Assembly (NCBI RefSeq): GCF_032118995.1
Contig: NC_092659.1
Coordinates: 9,093,177 to 9,157,176, forward strand
Length of the DNA stretch: 64,000 bases
Direction of reading: 5' to 3'
From: Asterias amurensis
Taxonomy: Eukaryota > Echinodermata > Asteroidea > Forcipulatida > Asteriidae
The notes under the pieces are model-generated. The model did no database searches, was not told where the DNA came from, and worked only from the letters and a program-made list of their open reading frames with translations. This document shows, piece after piece, positions 26,601 through 36,320 of the stretch. Made by a program: the position numbers and the translations under genes. How positions within the stretch are numbered: the stretch's first letter is position 1; every line of letters starts with the position of its first letter.

Positions 26601-29600
26601 GTGTTTAAATGGTTGATAATGACCAGCTGGAGCCGTTTATAACCAGCTGGCTTCGGCGTGTCGGGCGCTCGCATACGCCAATGTTATTACGCGGAACTCG
26701 CAATTCATACCTAATAGTAATAGCGTGTAATCTATTTCTAAGCACGCGCGCGAGCACACAACCCACGCCCATCAAACAGATTCTTCACAAAGTTTTTGGA
26801 AAAAAAATATACTTCAAACCTCGAATTTTTAATTGTCAAAGTGTCTATATATTGTAATTGTATCTTTTAAACATTTTTTAACAAAAGGGCATTTATGAAT
26901 GGGAATAAAGAGTAGTGACTCGTTCGTAAACGTCCGTTTAAAACCTTGCAGGATCGTTGCCGTTCGGAGAGGGCCTTTATCACACGGCAACGACACTGCC
27001 GTTAAAGATCTCGTCGCTACCCTTTTATTCCCTTATTAATATAAAACTACTAAAAAATACAAATATGTGACAAAATGGGTATTCCTCAGAAAGTTAGAAA
27101 AGTTAATAAACATCTTGTTTTTAATTTTCAGAGATCATCATGAACACATCTTCAAACTAAGTAAAGGAGAATGTGAGAACGCGGAGTCTTCTCAGACCGA
27201 GATTGCAAACTTCAAACCGATGCTGTGCAGACGTATGTCAATCTTGGTTCCAACTTTTTCTCTGTGTGTAGTCTGGGTCACTTGTATCTAAATCAGTGGT
27301 GCACTGAGTGGTTGGGTAGAGGGGGTGGGTTCTTCAAAATCTTCAAGGCACCCCAAAGTGTATTTAATTTCATTTTATTCATAGGAAAAAAGGGATTAAA
27401 ATGTTTCTGTATTGTTAGTGATTTTGCATTGAACTTGAAATTTTAACTTTTATATTTTAACTTCTCTTCATAGTTATTTTCCAGATTCCTCCACTGTTTA
27501 GAAAAGGAATTACAGGAGACGACAGGTTTTAGTTGTCAGAAAAAAATTACGTTTTATTCTATCATTTTCTTTACTGGAGCTTTCTGTTAAAGGGAAGGTA
27601 CATGTTTGGTAATTACTCAAAACAAATATTTACTTAAAAACTGACTTGGTAACGAGCAATGTAGAGCTGTTGATAGTATAAAACATTGTGAGAAACGGCT
27701 CTCTCTGAAGTAGCATAGATTTTGAGAAAGAGGTAATGTCTCACTAAAATAAGTCTTTTATTCCTATCTGAAATCACACAAATTCGTCCAACAAGGGTGT
27801 TATTTCTCTCATCATTTTCTCGCAACTTCGATGACCAATTAAGCTAAAATTTTTCACAGGCTTGTTATTCGATGCTTATGTTGGGATACACCAAGTGAGA
27901 AGACTTGTTTTTAACAATTTCCAAGCGTGTACCTTCCCTTTAATGAATCGTTCTGTTTTTCTTCTCTTTTACAGAGCCGTCATATTTTGACACAATCAGA
28001 CGGAGGTCCAGTGTGAAGAAGCAGAGTAAAGGGGAGTACACAACAATCACAGACAAGACCAAATCACCGGATTTTACTGGTATCATCAGAAAAAACCCTG
28101 GCGATGTGGTAAGTACATGTACATGTATAACTAAGCTGTATTTCAAGGGAGGGTACGCTTTGGTAATTACTTTAAAAATTAATAAGGGAATCCGGCGAGG
28201 GTAATTATCAGCATCCAGACTGCATCCGGTTTTAAACAGAGTGTTTAATACCGGCCATGCACATTTTTATTCCCATTCATTAAATACCTTTTCGGTCAAA
28301 AACATCAAAACGTTTTGTTCCAAAAGTTTCAACAAAACACCCCTCCAGCTAAAAGGTAAGGCCCTCTGGCAAAAACTCCTGATAAGGAGATTGGCGTGCG
28401 CGTCGCGCGTATCACGTGATGTGGCACAGGTGTTCCAGCCGTTGTCCTCCTCCAATAGGAATGAATAAATTGTCTTATAAGCACATGTGCAAGCTCGCGT
28501 GTCACGCCCATGTTTAAACACTTCTGGCTGTGGTTATATCATCCGTTTAAACACCCCCACGTGAGGTCCTCTCAACCAATCAAAATGTAGAAACTGTCCC
28601 AGGTATTTATGAATGACTATTAAAACTTCCATGGTAAGGAGCTTTTGGTATTAAATACAGTGTCAGAAGCAATACCCTTTGAGTAAAGTTATTTATAGAG
28701 AAAAGGGTGATTTGTTCACCCAAAAATTTGAATCTGAGGAAGGCTTCAGGCATGAAGCTTTTCTCATGAATCTGAAAGCACACAACTCTATGCAAGGTTT
28801 TTTTTTCTTTTCATTACTTTTTGCAACTTTGATAACCAGTTGAGCACAAATTTTCACAAGTTTTCGTTTTTGATTTATGCATATTTTGGGGCACAAAAGA
28901 CGGGAAACTGGTTTTTGACAATTACCTAAAGGATACCCTGCATTTAATTGTGTCACTTTTATTTATAGATATGCAACATTTGTAATTTGTATAAAAAACC
29001 AGGAGAAAAAAAAACACAGAGGAAAATACGCCTTTTGCACAAAACTGTTTAAAGTGGTGCTTTTTAGTTTGCCTAAAAGAGAGAGTAATCCATCGACAAG
29101 TTGTTGACCCAGGACCAAGTTGTTTTGTTTTTGTTGTGTCAGCATTGTGGGTATATGCATGCAGTCTTTATTGTTATAAGTCAACACACTATAATCAGTC
29201 GAGTAACACGGGTGTGTTTTTGTGGTTGTAGCGATTAGCTGTTTCAGTTGAACTTGCCATTTGTGGAGTCACTGGCCATTGGCGGAAACAGTAGTTGCTA
29301 TACAGCCGCAAAAACACACCCTGGTTGTAAAGATGTGCAGTGTCCCATGCTCATGATGTTAAGTAACTACACCAAAAAGAACAATTGGGTCAATGGGAAC
29401 ATTACTTCAAGATGGCATTCAAGATGCAGCAACATAATAATAATGAAAGCATTTATATAGCGCCCTACAAAGAACGGAGCGCTTTACAATATACAAAGAA
29501 ACAAACAATGCAAAGACTAAGATACAAACAAAAAACAGTACAAGCAAAAACATGGCCGAGCAGTTAAGAGCAGCGGATTCAAGCCTGGTGTTTAATCAGC

Positions 29601-30949
29601 AAAGTGTGGGTTGGAATCCCGGTCGTGACACTTGCTACGTAAAATTGGGGACGTAGTGCTTTCTGCTCTACCGACCAGGCTTCGGATTGATGATACCCAA
29701 GCCTACATCCGTATGGACTGTAAAAGGGGTAACCCTGTTTCAGCCCTAGGGGTAGGTGGAAACGGCCTCTGGTTGAAAAATAATTGTAGCCCACACCTTG
29801 AAGTGGCCCTCGGGCCTTGTGTGTCTGGCGACTTGTATAAAAAACAACCGATTGATGATACCCAAGCCTACATCCGTATGGAGTGTAAAAGGGGTAACCC
29901 TGTTTCAGCCCTAGGGGTAGGTGGAAACGGCCTCTGGTTGAAAAATAATTGTAGCCCACACCTTGAAGTGGCCCTCGGGCCTTGTGTGTCTGGCGACTTG
30001 TATAAAAAACAACCGATTGATGATACCCAAGCCTACATCCGTATGGACTGTAAAAGGGGTAACCCTGTTTCAGCCCTAGGGGTAGGTGGAAACGGCCTCT
30101 GGTTGAAAAATAATTGTAGCCCACACCTTGAAGTGGCCCTCGGGCCTTGTGTGTCTGGCGACTTGTATAAAAAACAAACAACCCTCTATTAAATCAGTCG
30201 AGTAACTCGGTGCATTTTGGTGGTTGTAACCAATAGCTGTTTCAGTTGAACTTGCCATTTGTAGAGTCACTGCCCGTTGACGGAAACGGTAATAAGTATA
30301 CAGCCCCAAAAACACACCCCGGTTGTATTGATGTGTAGTGTCCCATGCTCATGATGTTAAGTAACTACACCAGAAAGAACAATCAGATCAATGGGAACAT
30401 TACTTCAAGATGGTATTTGAAACTATCAATGAGAGACTTTATGGAAGGCAAATTTATGAGAATATCGGCATGTTCAGAACACGGTGCTGAATCAATGGAA
30501 ATTTATCTGGTGTAGCCACACTCAGCATTCCAAAGTCTCCTATTCTGTGAAAACCCTTGATTTTTGTTCTTAAAATTATGTTTTGTTTGGGCCCACAGCT
30601 TCACGAAAAGTACGATAAGAACCTCCTAAATGATGACCGCCAAGATTTACCGTATCTCATGAGGCAACGATCAGAGGAGCACTTCCTCATCAAGAGACGG
30701 GTCATCATGAGCGGAGCAGCGAGGTGGAAGAAGGCATTCCAAGACATCAAGGAAGCAGGGATACAGAACGAGAACGGCAAGAAAGATGAGACAGACGGTG
30801 GACCGAGAGAGACCAAGGAGGGTAACAAAGTCTTGTTTGATATTGATGAGGGGGATGATGTTATCACAGGGGTGGAAGACAAAACCCAAAATGATAACGT
30901 GGTCCGAGTAGACATCGAGGGTGGAGGGGACAAGGAGGATAAAGTGTAG
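11628..30949 (+). CDS. SLC9A (NHE2/3-like): SLC9 family Na+/H+ exchanger, NHE2/NHE3-like (complete, 19 coding exons, 764 aa)
   Basis: Electroneutral exchange of Na+ for H+ across the plasma or endosomal membrane. Exons: 11628-11937, 13318-13405, 14589-14648, 15573-15654, 16401-16428, 16974-17162, 18122-18192, 18787-18898, 19315-19396, 20134-20229, 20508-20629, 22108-22181, 23717-23845, 24465-24557, 24971-25036, 25858-25964, 27132-27232, 27975-28108, 30599-30949. All junctions are GT-AG and phases agree. The N-terminus (1-28) looks like a signal peptide, followed by a His/Asp-rich loop. The TM4 segment [14 protein letters not shown] (PP at 152-153) is the amiloride-site region. The ion-binding motif F-G-E-S-L-L-N-D has N252-D253, with an intron inside the Asp codon. 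Y-G-G-L-R-G is at 440-445. The cytoplasmic tail carries R-R-R-S-S (a PKA-type site) and an acidic end with terminal E-D-K-V, possibly a class III PDZ ligand. The acceptor at 11614 implies an upstream noncoding exon. The subtype is tentative; NHE1-5 membership is firm. Confidence 0.93.
11955..12301 (+). repeat. tRNA-derived SINE, family B, with near-intact cloverleaf
   Basis: 12159-12230 folds as a tRNA: 7-bp acceptor stem, D arm GCTC-AGTTGGTA-GAGC, T loop TTCGAAT, anticodon GTT (Asn) but C at position 33 and one mismatch each in the anticodon and T stems. The tail 'acccagtcagtttcccttg' occurs both before (11957) and after (12260) the tRNA part. Copies lie at 19.44-20.08 and 36.09-36.32 kb, so this is a SINE and not a functional tRNA gene. 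Confidence 0.7.
12771..12931. mobile_element. Hairpin MITE, GATTTCACAAA termini
   Basis: The left end TGCCGTCGATTTCACAAA pairs with the right end TTTGTGAAATCGACGGCA. The interior is built of 'cctaacttaagac'-type inverted segments. It is the same type as 21662-21837. Confidence 0.75.
13195..13255 (+). repeat. TTAA MITE family A, left-end fragment
   Basis: TTAAAGACACTGGACACTATTGG and ~30 bp of interior, then cut off before exon 2 of the exchanger. Confidence 0.55.
13665..13917 (+). repeat. LINE-like 3' end with (ATT)n tail
   Basis: Contains 'ggtcactgaaaacatac', 'aatgctgcaggctttgcct' and 'aagcgctatataaatggtg' ending in TTATTATTATT. A very similar copy lies at 41262-41492. The 'gcgctatataaatg' plus short-repeat tail is typical of L2/CR1-like 3' ends. 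Confidence 0.6.
14930..15294. mobile_element. Degenerate TTAA MITE, family A
   Basis: Shares 'acactattggtaattactc', 'tgatagtataaaacattgtgagaaac', 'catctgaaagcacacaact' and 'caggtttgttattttatgca' with family A. The ends have decayed. Confidence 0.6.
15838..16210 (+). mobile_element. TTAA MITE, family B
   Basis: TTAA at both ends, termini AAGCCATTGGACCCTTTCGG and CCGAAAGGGTCCAATGGCTT (a perfect inverted repeat). This is the best-preserved family B copy. It lies in intron 4 of the exchanger. Confidence 0.8.
16498..16973 (+). repeat. Fourfold tandem duplication of a splice acceptor plus exon head
   Basis: Four successive copies of 'ctacagaatagttg.cagaatattct', 'tatctctgcag' and 'ggttcactctatatggg' place acceptor AGs at 16552-16553, 16676-16677, 16824-16825 and 16972-16973. 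Only the last leads into the full exon 6 of the exchanger. Spacings are 124, 148 and 148 bp. Read from copies 1 and 2, the frame hits TGA within 13-14 codons. Copy 3 carries a longer exon head but runs out of frame into copy 4. Confidence 0.85.
18219..18600. repeat. SINE 3' part plus 'caccaaggc' repeat
   Basis: 'aataataatatattgaagtc' with 'tacagcgcacactcatac' and 'acaaggtgttacggggcata' matches 21430-21610. It is followed by inverted 'ggaggcaacagaggcgattgcctcc' and a repeat shared with 3.4, 5.8 and 42.1 kb. Confidence 0.5.
19440..20085 (+). repeat. SINE family B copy, interrupted by a TTAA MITE
   Basis: The left part 'acccagtcagttcctcttg' to 'gttgcattccc' and the right part 'ggtgatccctctcactgccg' through a decayed tRNA-like region match 11955-12301. 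The MITE at 19505-19892 sits exactly at the TTAA of the SINE. Confidence 0.7.
19505..19892. mobile_element. TTAA MITE, family A
   Basis: TTAA at 19505-19508 and 19889-19892, termini AAGGCAGTGGACACTATTGG and CCAATAGTGTCCACTGTCTT. Long inner inverted arms include 'gaggtctcgaaatca' against the matching left arm. It lies in intron 9 of the exchanger. Confidence 0.85.
20826..21212. mobile_element. TTAA MITE, family A
   Basis: TTAA at both ends, termini AAGACAGTGGACATTATTGG and CCAATAGTGTCCACTGCCTT. The interior is nearly identical to the copy at 19505. Confidence 0.85.
21430..21615 (-). repeat. SINE 3' fragment with (AAT)n
   Basis: (taa)n followed by 'tcaaagtcttataaagcgcatgtg' and 'acaaggtgctacggcgcatat', shared with 18219 and 43388. 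Confidence 0.5.
21662..21837. mobile_element. Near-perfect hairpin MITE, GATTTCACAAAG termini
   Basis: The left arm from CTGGGGTGGATTTCACAAAG pairs over ~80 bp with the right arm ending CTTTGTGAAATCCACCCCAG. The interior is 'cctaacttaggactagtcct'-type palindromes. Confidence 0.8.
22540..22855 (+). repeat. LINE-like 3' UTR fragment
   Basis: 'tcctgaagac.agcagagtatactga.cgaaacgttgag' followed by 'cggctcttctcagagccaac' and 'ccatgcaaagcttcaaac'. Related fragments lie at 40080, 47150 and 51645. Confidence 0.5.
23158..23696 (+). repeat. Interspersed element H (~500 bp)
   Basis: Begins 'ataccccagacagtttcgct', carries 'ggttgataatgaccagctgga' and ends 'cgctaccc.tatattccctta'. Copies lie at 26546-27040 (same strand) and at 28185-28618 and 58690-59125 (inverted). 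Confidence 0.65.
25095..25241. mobile_element. Hairpin MITE, GCTAGGTGGCAGCAGAC termini
   Basis: Left 'gagactttgggatgctaggt'/'ggcagcagac' pairs with right 'gtctgctgcc...gcatgccaaaagtctc'. Related copies are at 11024-11172, 17370-17520 and 30428-30542. Confidence 0.65.
25590..25795 (+). repeat. tRNA-derived SINE, family C
   Basis: 'gtggtccactggttagac', 'gacttgcaatcacaaggttg' and a decayed B box, followed by 'atgactagaa.t' and 'catagatgttaaaccaatg'. Copies lie at 54035-54245 and, inverted, 39540-39765. Confidence 0.6.
26546..27040 (+). repeat. Interspersed element H
   Basis: Same order of motifs as 23158-23696, ending 'gtcgctacccttttattccc'. It lies in intron 16 of the exchanger. Confidence 0.65.
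27597..27943. mobile_element. TTAA MITE, subfamily A2
   Basis: TTAA at both ends with termini AGGGAAGGTACATGTTTGGT and CAAGCGTGTACCTTCCCTT. The interior is homologous to family A. It lies in intron 17 of the exchanger, directly right of a possible cryptic exon. Confidence 0.75.
28185..28618 (-). repeat. Interspersed element H, inverted
   Basis: Runs from 'aagggaatccggcgagg' to 'aaactgtcccaggtatttatgaatg', the reverse of the element H order. It lies in the last intron of the exchanger. Confidence 0.55.
28620..28945. repeat. Decayed TTAA MITE, family A-like
   Basis: Keeps 'gaatctgaaagcacacaact', 'gcacaaattttcacaag' and 'gtttttgacaattacc'. The ends are degraded. Confidence 0.5.
29193..29415 (+). 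repeat. 222-bp direct repeat, left copy
   Basis: Starts AATCAGTCGAGTAACACGGG and ends 'acattacttcaagatgg', matching 30192-30413 about 1 kb to the right. It contains an inverted pair 'gggtgtgtttttg' and 'caaaaacacaccc', so each copy is itself a hairpin element. Confidence 0.75.
29550..29645 (+). repeat. tRNA-derived SINE head, family A
   Basis: 'catggccgagcagttaagagc' (A box) and 'gggttggaatccc' (B box), followed by 'cgtgacacttg'. It matches the 52.4-kb and other copies. Confidence 0.6.
29685..30179 (+). repeat. Three near-identical 165-bp tandem units
   Basis: 'gattgatgatacccaagcc' recurs at 29685, 29850 and 30015, and units differ at about one base (gtatggactg or gtatggagtg). Because 165 is a multiple of three, frames stay open through the array on both strands (186 codons on +, 200 on -). 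These are repeat artefacts, not genes. The unit resembles the tail of a SINE seen in reverse at 14.22-14.36 and 40.95-41.12 kb. Confidence 0.85.
30192..30413 (+). repeat. 222-bp direct repeat, right copy
   Basis: About 85-90% like 29193-29415 by eye, in the same orientation, 999 bp away. Confidence 0.75.
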
Positions 30950-31205
30950 GTGAGGAAAACAAATTATCCCTGGTCCTTCGTTTTTATCAACTCATGGGTA
31001 GATTAGGAAAAATGTTCATTTCTGGTCCCCCGTTCTTATATCCATCTGTAGACTACTGGAGAATATTGCAATATAGTGTTCCGAATCTTTACTTGTTGAA
31101 CAGTCTCATTGACTGTCCCTGTAACTGGAAGAATGCTTTTTCAGCTTCTGTTTTAGTGTGTAAAATATATTTTTTTTTATGGTGACATTTCATTTCATTT
31201 AATTC

Positions 31206-31211
31206 AATAAA
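31206..31211 (+). terminator. Candidate polyadenylation signal AATAAA of the exchanger
   Basis: First AATAAA after the stop codon, about 257 bp downstream, in a T/A-rich stretch. Confidence 0.5.
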
Positions 31212-31312
31212 AACGGGTGTGTGCATCCATCCTGTTCGTTGGTTGCCTAGCAGGAAGAGATTCGTTGCCTTTTCAAGTATTTGCACATTTTTGAAAGTCA
31301 AATGTTGAGACT

Positions 31313-31643
31313 TTAAAGGAAAGGAACAAGTTTGGTAATTAATCAAAACAAATATTAATTTAAAAACTGACATGGTAACGAGTATTAGAGAGCTGTTGTT
31401 TGTATAAAACATTGTGGGAAATAACTTCCTCTGAAGTAACGTAGTTTTTGAGAAAGAGGTCATTTTTCACTAAGAAGTCTTTTATTCCTATCTATCGTCC
31501 AACAAGGGTGTTTTTTCTTTCATCATTTTCTCGCAACTTCGATGACCTATTGAGCCCAAATTTTCACAGGCTTGTTATTTTATGCGTATACGTAGTGAAA
31601 ACACTGGTCTTTGACAATTACCAAATGTGTACAGTTCCTTTAA
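31313..31643. mobile_element. TTAA MITE, subfamily A2
   Basis: TTAA at both ends, termini AGGAAAGGAACAAGTTTGGT and CCAAATGTGTACAGTTCCTT. Confidence 0.7.
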
Positions 31644-32540
31644 AGACTAATGCTACTATGAATGAAATCTAAGACCAAATATAAAAACCTTAGGCAGGCA
31701 AAACAGCTAAAATGGATGAAGTGTCTGGTAATGAATGGCGGACAAGCCATCAACAGTGGGTTAAACTCCATTTAGAAGGACGTACAGACAACACGTCAGT
31801 ATGTTGATTAAAAACTCAATCCAGGTAGTGCCCTGGTGTGACTCAAACTGGGGCCCTAGAGGTGGAAGGCAAGGAAGTATACCAAATTATAACACCCCTT
31901 ACAAATATTCTGCCTTTTCGTTGGTTTAGAGCGTGTCACATGACATGTCTTAGTTTTACTAGACGGCGGCCGTGTGATAGTGCATCGTTTGCCGTGTGAT
32001 AGTCCGATGACTATCACACGGCGTGCAGTACCCAATTGTCTCTTTACCCACCTCGAACCCGATCAGTTGTGCATCTGTGTATCTGAAACGCGCGTACAAA
32101 CGTTGCGTTTACGAAGATGATAAACAGTCTGTTGAGGTGTTATAAAACAAATATTGACTGCTTTAACTCGTGCTATGGTTAAAACTACATGTAACCATAG
32201 CACTCGAAGCAGTCAATATTTATTTACAGCAGCAGATTGTCTTTCCACATTGTGTAAATTTGATGAATTAATGCAACTGTCTTTCAGTGTATACTTTCTT
32301 TACTATTGTTCTATATCCAGATTTCCTATATTAATGCAAATGGAAAAAAAATATTGATGTAAAATGTACAGGGTTAGTAAACCGAGGCAATACATATATG
32401 CTGTGAAATTAAACTGTGTTTGTCAAATGTATTCTGTATTATAAAATGGAGCTACAAAATGGAGTAGGCTTTTTTAATTTGTTTGTGTGATGACCAGTAG
32501 GACCGTTTTAGGCCACTATAATGCATAAGCCTTGTTCACA
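31644..32540. other. Intergenic DNA with small hairpins
   Basis: No gene was seen. A hairpin 'ccgtgtgatagt...actatcacacgg' lies at ~31968-32018. Another at 32150-32222 pairs 'attgactgctttaactcgtg' with 'cgaagcagtcaat'. Confidence 0.6.
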
Positions 32541-32819
32541 TTTTAGGAAAAATTTGCCTGGTACCCAAGGCAAAATTTGCTAAGTTCACATTTTAGGAAA
32601 AATTGGCTATGTACACAAGACTAAAGCAGTGTTCGTATCTTGAGGCAAAATTTGCTAAGAACCCATTGTTCACAATTTAGGCAAATTTGCTAAGGCAAAA
32701 TTTGCTACATCGATGTACACGAGACAATTTGCCTTGTACACATTTTTAGGTAAAATTTGATGAGTACACAAGACTCAACGCATATTCTTATTCTTAGGCA
32801 AAATTTGCTAAGTACAGGA

Positions 32820-35735
32820 GGCTATAGCCTTGTACACTTTTTCGAGCGAAAAGTTCATAAGGCTACATGCATACAACTAGCCTTGTAGAGTTTTTTTGAG
32901 CGAAAAGTTCACAAGGCGCTACAGAACTTTTTGCTTGAAAATTTTTCAACTTTTTGCTCGAAAAAGTGTACAAGGAGGAACTTTTCGCTCAAAAAAGTAC
33001 ACAATATAGCCATGCAAACTCTTCAATCGAAAAAGTGTTCAAGGCTATATAGCCTTACGAACTGTAATACTCGAAAAAGTGTACAAGGCCTTACGAACTT
33101 TAATACTCAAAAAAGTGTACAAGGCTATAGCCTTACGAACTTTAATACTCGAAAAAGTGTACAAGGCTCATAGCCTTATAAACTTTAATACTCGAAAAAG
33201 TGTACAAGGCCATAGCCTTACAAGCTTTAGTACTCGTAATATGTACAAGGCTACAGCCTTACGAACTTTAATACTCGAAAAAGTGTACAAGGCTATAGCC
33301 TTACGAACTTTGATACTCGGAAAAGTAAACAAGGCTATAGCCTTACAAACTTTAATACTCAAAAAAGTGTACAAGGCTATAGCCTTACGAACTTTAATAC
33401 TCGAAAAAGTGTACAAGGCTCATAGCCTTATAAACTTTAATACTCGAAAAAGTGTACAAGGCCATAGCCTTACAAGCTTTAGTACTCGTAATATGTACAA
33501 GGCTACAGCCTTACGAACTTTAATACTCGAAAAAGTGTACAAGGCTATAGCCTTACGAACTTTGATACTCGGAAAAGTAAACAAGGCTATAGCCTTACAA
33601 ACTTTAATACTCAAAAAAGTGTACAAGGCTATATATAGCCTTACGAACTTTAATACTCAAAAAAGTGTACGAGGCTAAAGCCTTACGAACTTTAATACTC
33701 GAAAAAGTGTATAGCCTTACGAACTTTAATACTCAAAAAAGTGTACAAAGCTATAGCCTTACGAACTTTAATACTCAAAAAAGTGTACAAGGCTAAAGCC
33801 TTACAAACTTTAGTACTCGTAAAAGTGTACAAGGCTATAGCCTTACGCCTTACGAACTTTAATACTCGAAAAAGTATACAAATTTTGGTACTCGTAAAAG
33901 TGTACGAGGCTATAGCCTTACGAACTTTAATACTCGAAAAAGTGTACAAGGCTATAGCCTTACGAACTTTAATACTCGAAAAAGTGTACAAGGCTATAGC
34001 CTTACAAACTTTAATACTCAAAAAAGTGTACAAGGCTATAGCCTTACAAACTTTAGTACTCGTAAAAGTGTACAAGGCTATATAGCCGTACGAACTTTAA
34101 TACTCGAAAAAGTGTACAAGGCCTTACGAACTTTAATACTCAAAAAAGTGTACAAAGCTATAGCCTTACGAACTTTAATACTCAAAAAAGTGTACAAGGC
34201 TATAGCCTTACAAACTTTAGTACTCGTAAAAGTGTACAAGGCTACAAACTTTAGTACTCGTAAAAGTGTACAAGGCTATAGCCTTACGAACTTTAATACT
34301 TGAAAAAGTGTATAGCCTTGCGAACTTTAATACTCGAAAAAGTGTACAAGGCCATAGCCTTACAAACTTTAATACTCAAAAAAGTGTACAAGGCTATAGC
34401 CTTACAAACTTTAGTACTCGTAAAAGTGTACAAGGCTACAGCCTTATGAACTATAATACTCGAAAAAGTGTACAAGGCTATAGTGTACGAACTTTGATAC
34501 TCGGAAAAGTGTACAAGGCCATAGCCTTACAAACTTTAATACTCAAAAAAGTGTACAAGGCTATAGCCTTACAAACTTTAGTACTCGTAAAAGTGTACAA
34601 GGCTACAAACTTTAGTACTCGTAAAAGTGTACAAGGCCTTACGAACTTTAATACTTGAAAAAGTGTACAAGGCTATAGCCTTGCGAACTTTAATACTCGA
34701 AAAAGTGTACAAGGCCATAGCCTTACAAACTTTAATACTCAAAAAAGTGTACAAGGCTATAGCCTTACAAACTTTAGTACTCGTAAAAGTGTGTAGCCTT
34801 ACAAAGTGTATAGCCTTACGAACTATAATACTAGAAAAAGTGTACAAGGCTATAGCCTTACGAACTTTGATACTCAGAAAAGTATACAAGGCTATAGCCT
34901 TACGAACTTTAATACTCAAAAAAGTGTACAAGGCTATAGCCTTACGAACTTTAATACTCGAAAAAGTGTACAAGGCTATAGCCTTATGAACTTTAATACT
35001 CGAAAAAGTGTACAAGGTTATAGCCTTACGAACTATAATACTCGAAAAAGTGTACAAGGCTATAGCCTTACAAACTTTAATACTCGAAAAGTGTACAAGG
35101 CTATAGCCTTACGAACTTTAATACTCGAAAAAGTGTACAAGGCTATAGCCTTACGAACTTTAATACTCAAAAAAGTGTACAAGGCTATAGCCTTACAAAC
35201 TTTAGTACTCGTAAAAGTGTACAAGGCTATAGCCTTATGAACTTTAATACTCGAAAAAGTGTACAAGGCTTTAGCCTTACGAACTTTAATACTCGAAAAA
35301 GTGTACAAGGCTACAGCCTTACGAACTTTAATACTCAAAAAAGTGTACAAGGCTATAGCCCCTTACAAATTTTAAAACTCAAAAAAGTGTACAAGGCTAT
35401 AGCCTTACGAACTTTAATACTCGAAAAAGTGTACAAGCCTTACAAACTTTAATACTCGAAAAAGTGTACAAGGCTATAATATAGCCTTACGAACTTTAAT
35501 ACTCAAAAAAAGTGTACAAGGCTATACATGTAGCCTTATGAACTTTAATACTCGAAAAAGTGTACAAGGCTATACAAGGCCTTACAAACTTTTATACTCG
35601 AAAAAGTGTACAAGGCTATAGCCTTACGAACTTTAACACTCAAAAAAGTGTACAAGGCTATATATAGCCTTGCAAACTTTTTGCTCGAAAAAGTGTACAA
35701 GCTATATAGCCTTACGAACTTTTTGTTTGCTTGAA
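32820..35735. repeat. 42-bp satellite array with 252-bp higher-order repeat
   Basis: The core (about 33050-35720) is some 60 copies of a 42-bp unit made of 'gtgtacaaggctatagcc', 'ttacgaactttaatactc' and a run of A. Each unit carries the palindrome GGCTATAGCC. A block of six variant units starting near 33167 is repeated at 33419, an offset of 252 = 6 x 42. Left of the core, 32540-33050 holds degenerate relatives ('ggcaaaatttgctaag', 'gcgaaaagttcacaagg'). All long open frames here are repeat artefacts of a period divisible by three. Confidence 0.9.
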
Positions 35736-36084
35736 TACACATGTAAGTACACAAAAGTATAACCTTGTAAATTTTTTGTTCACATTTTAGGTATCATAAA
35801 TGACATTTTTTATTATAAACTTTGTGATTTTATGCATATATTTTGGGACACATCAAGTGAGAATACTTGTCTTTGACAATTAACAAAGATGTCCAGTGCC
35901 TTCCATGGTTGACAAAGTAACATACAAGTATTGCATAAAGTGTATTTATATTTTAATCTTTACTCAATATCCTTTAAATTTACTTTTGTTCACTATTTGG
36001 ATTATATAAAAGAAATTGTGAGATGAAATGAGTATAATTAGTCAAAAATTTTTTTCTAAAGGAAATGTTTTAGCAAGCGGTGCC

Positions 36085-36320
36085 AATTTTAATATTTATA
36101 TTTAATAACAAAAATGGCATCCCCTTTAGATGATCTCTTGGCTGCCCTGTCCCAAGTTGAACTTTAACTTCAGTGTGATCCCTGGCTCAGTTGGCGAGTG
36201 CCGACACGTTAATCTGAAGTTCGTTGTTTCAAAACCCTCTTTTGTAATTTTTTCTGTGTCCTACCTCAAAATTATAACGTACCCAGTCAGTTTCTCTTGT
36301 GGTTTATTACTTTATAGAAA
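36085..36320 (+). repeat. SINE family B copy, decayed
   Basis: 'gatcccctagctgcc'-like start, tRNA-like 'gcacacgttaatct.aagttcgtt' and tail 'acccagtcagtttctcttgtgg'. Confidence 0.55.

Noticed and set aside
29579..30192. 186- and 200-codon frames on opposite strands
   Set aside because: Both arise from three copies of a 165-bp unit. No splice or start context and no family resemblance.
32820..35735. CRISPR-like repeat array
   Set aside because: Eukaryotic setting, no unique spacers, contiguous units: a satellite.
33079..35754. Many 100-200 codon open frames on both strands
   Set aside because: They follow the 42-bp period (14 codons) exactly and recur in several frames. They are satellite artefacts, not proteins.
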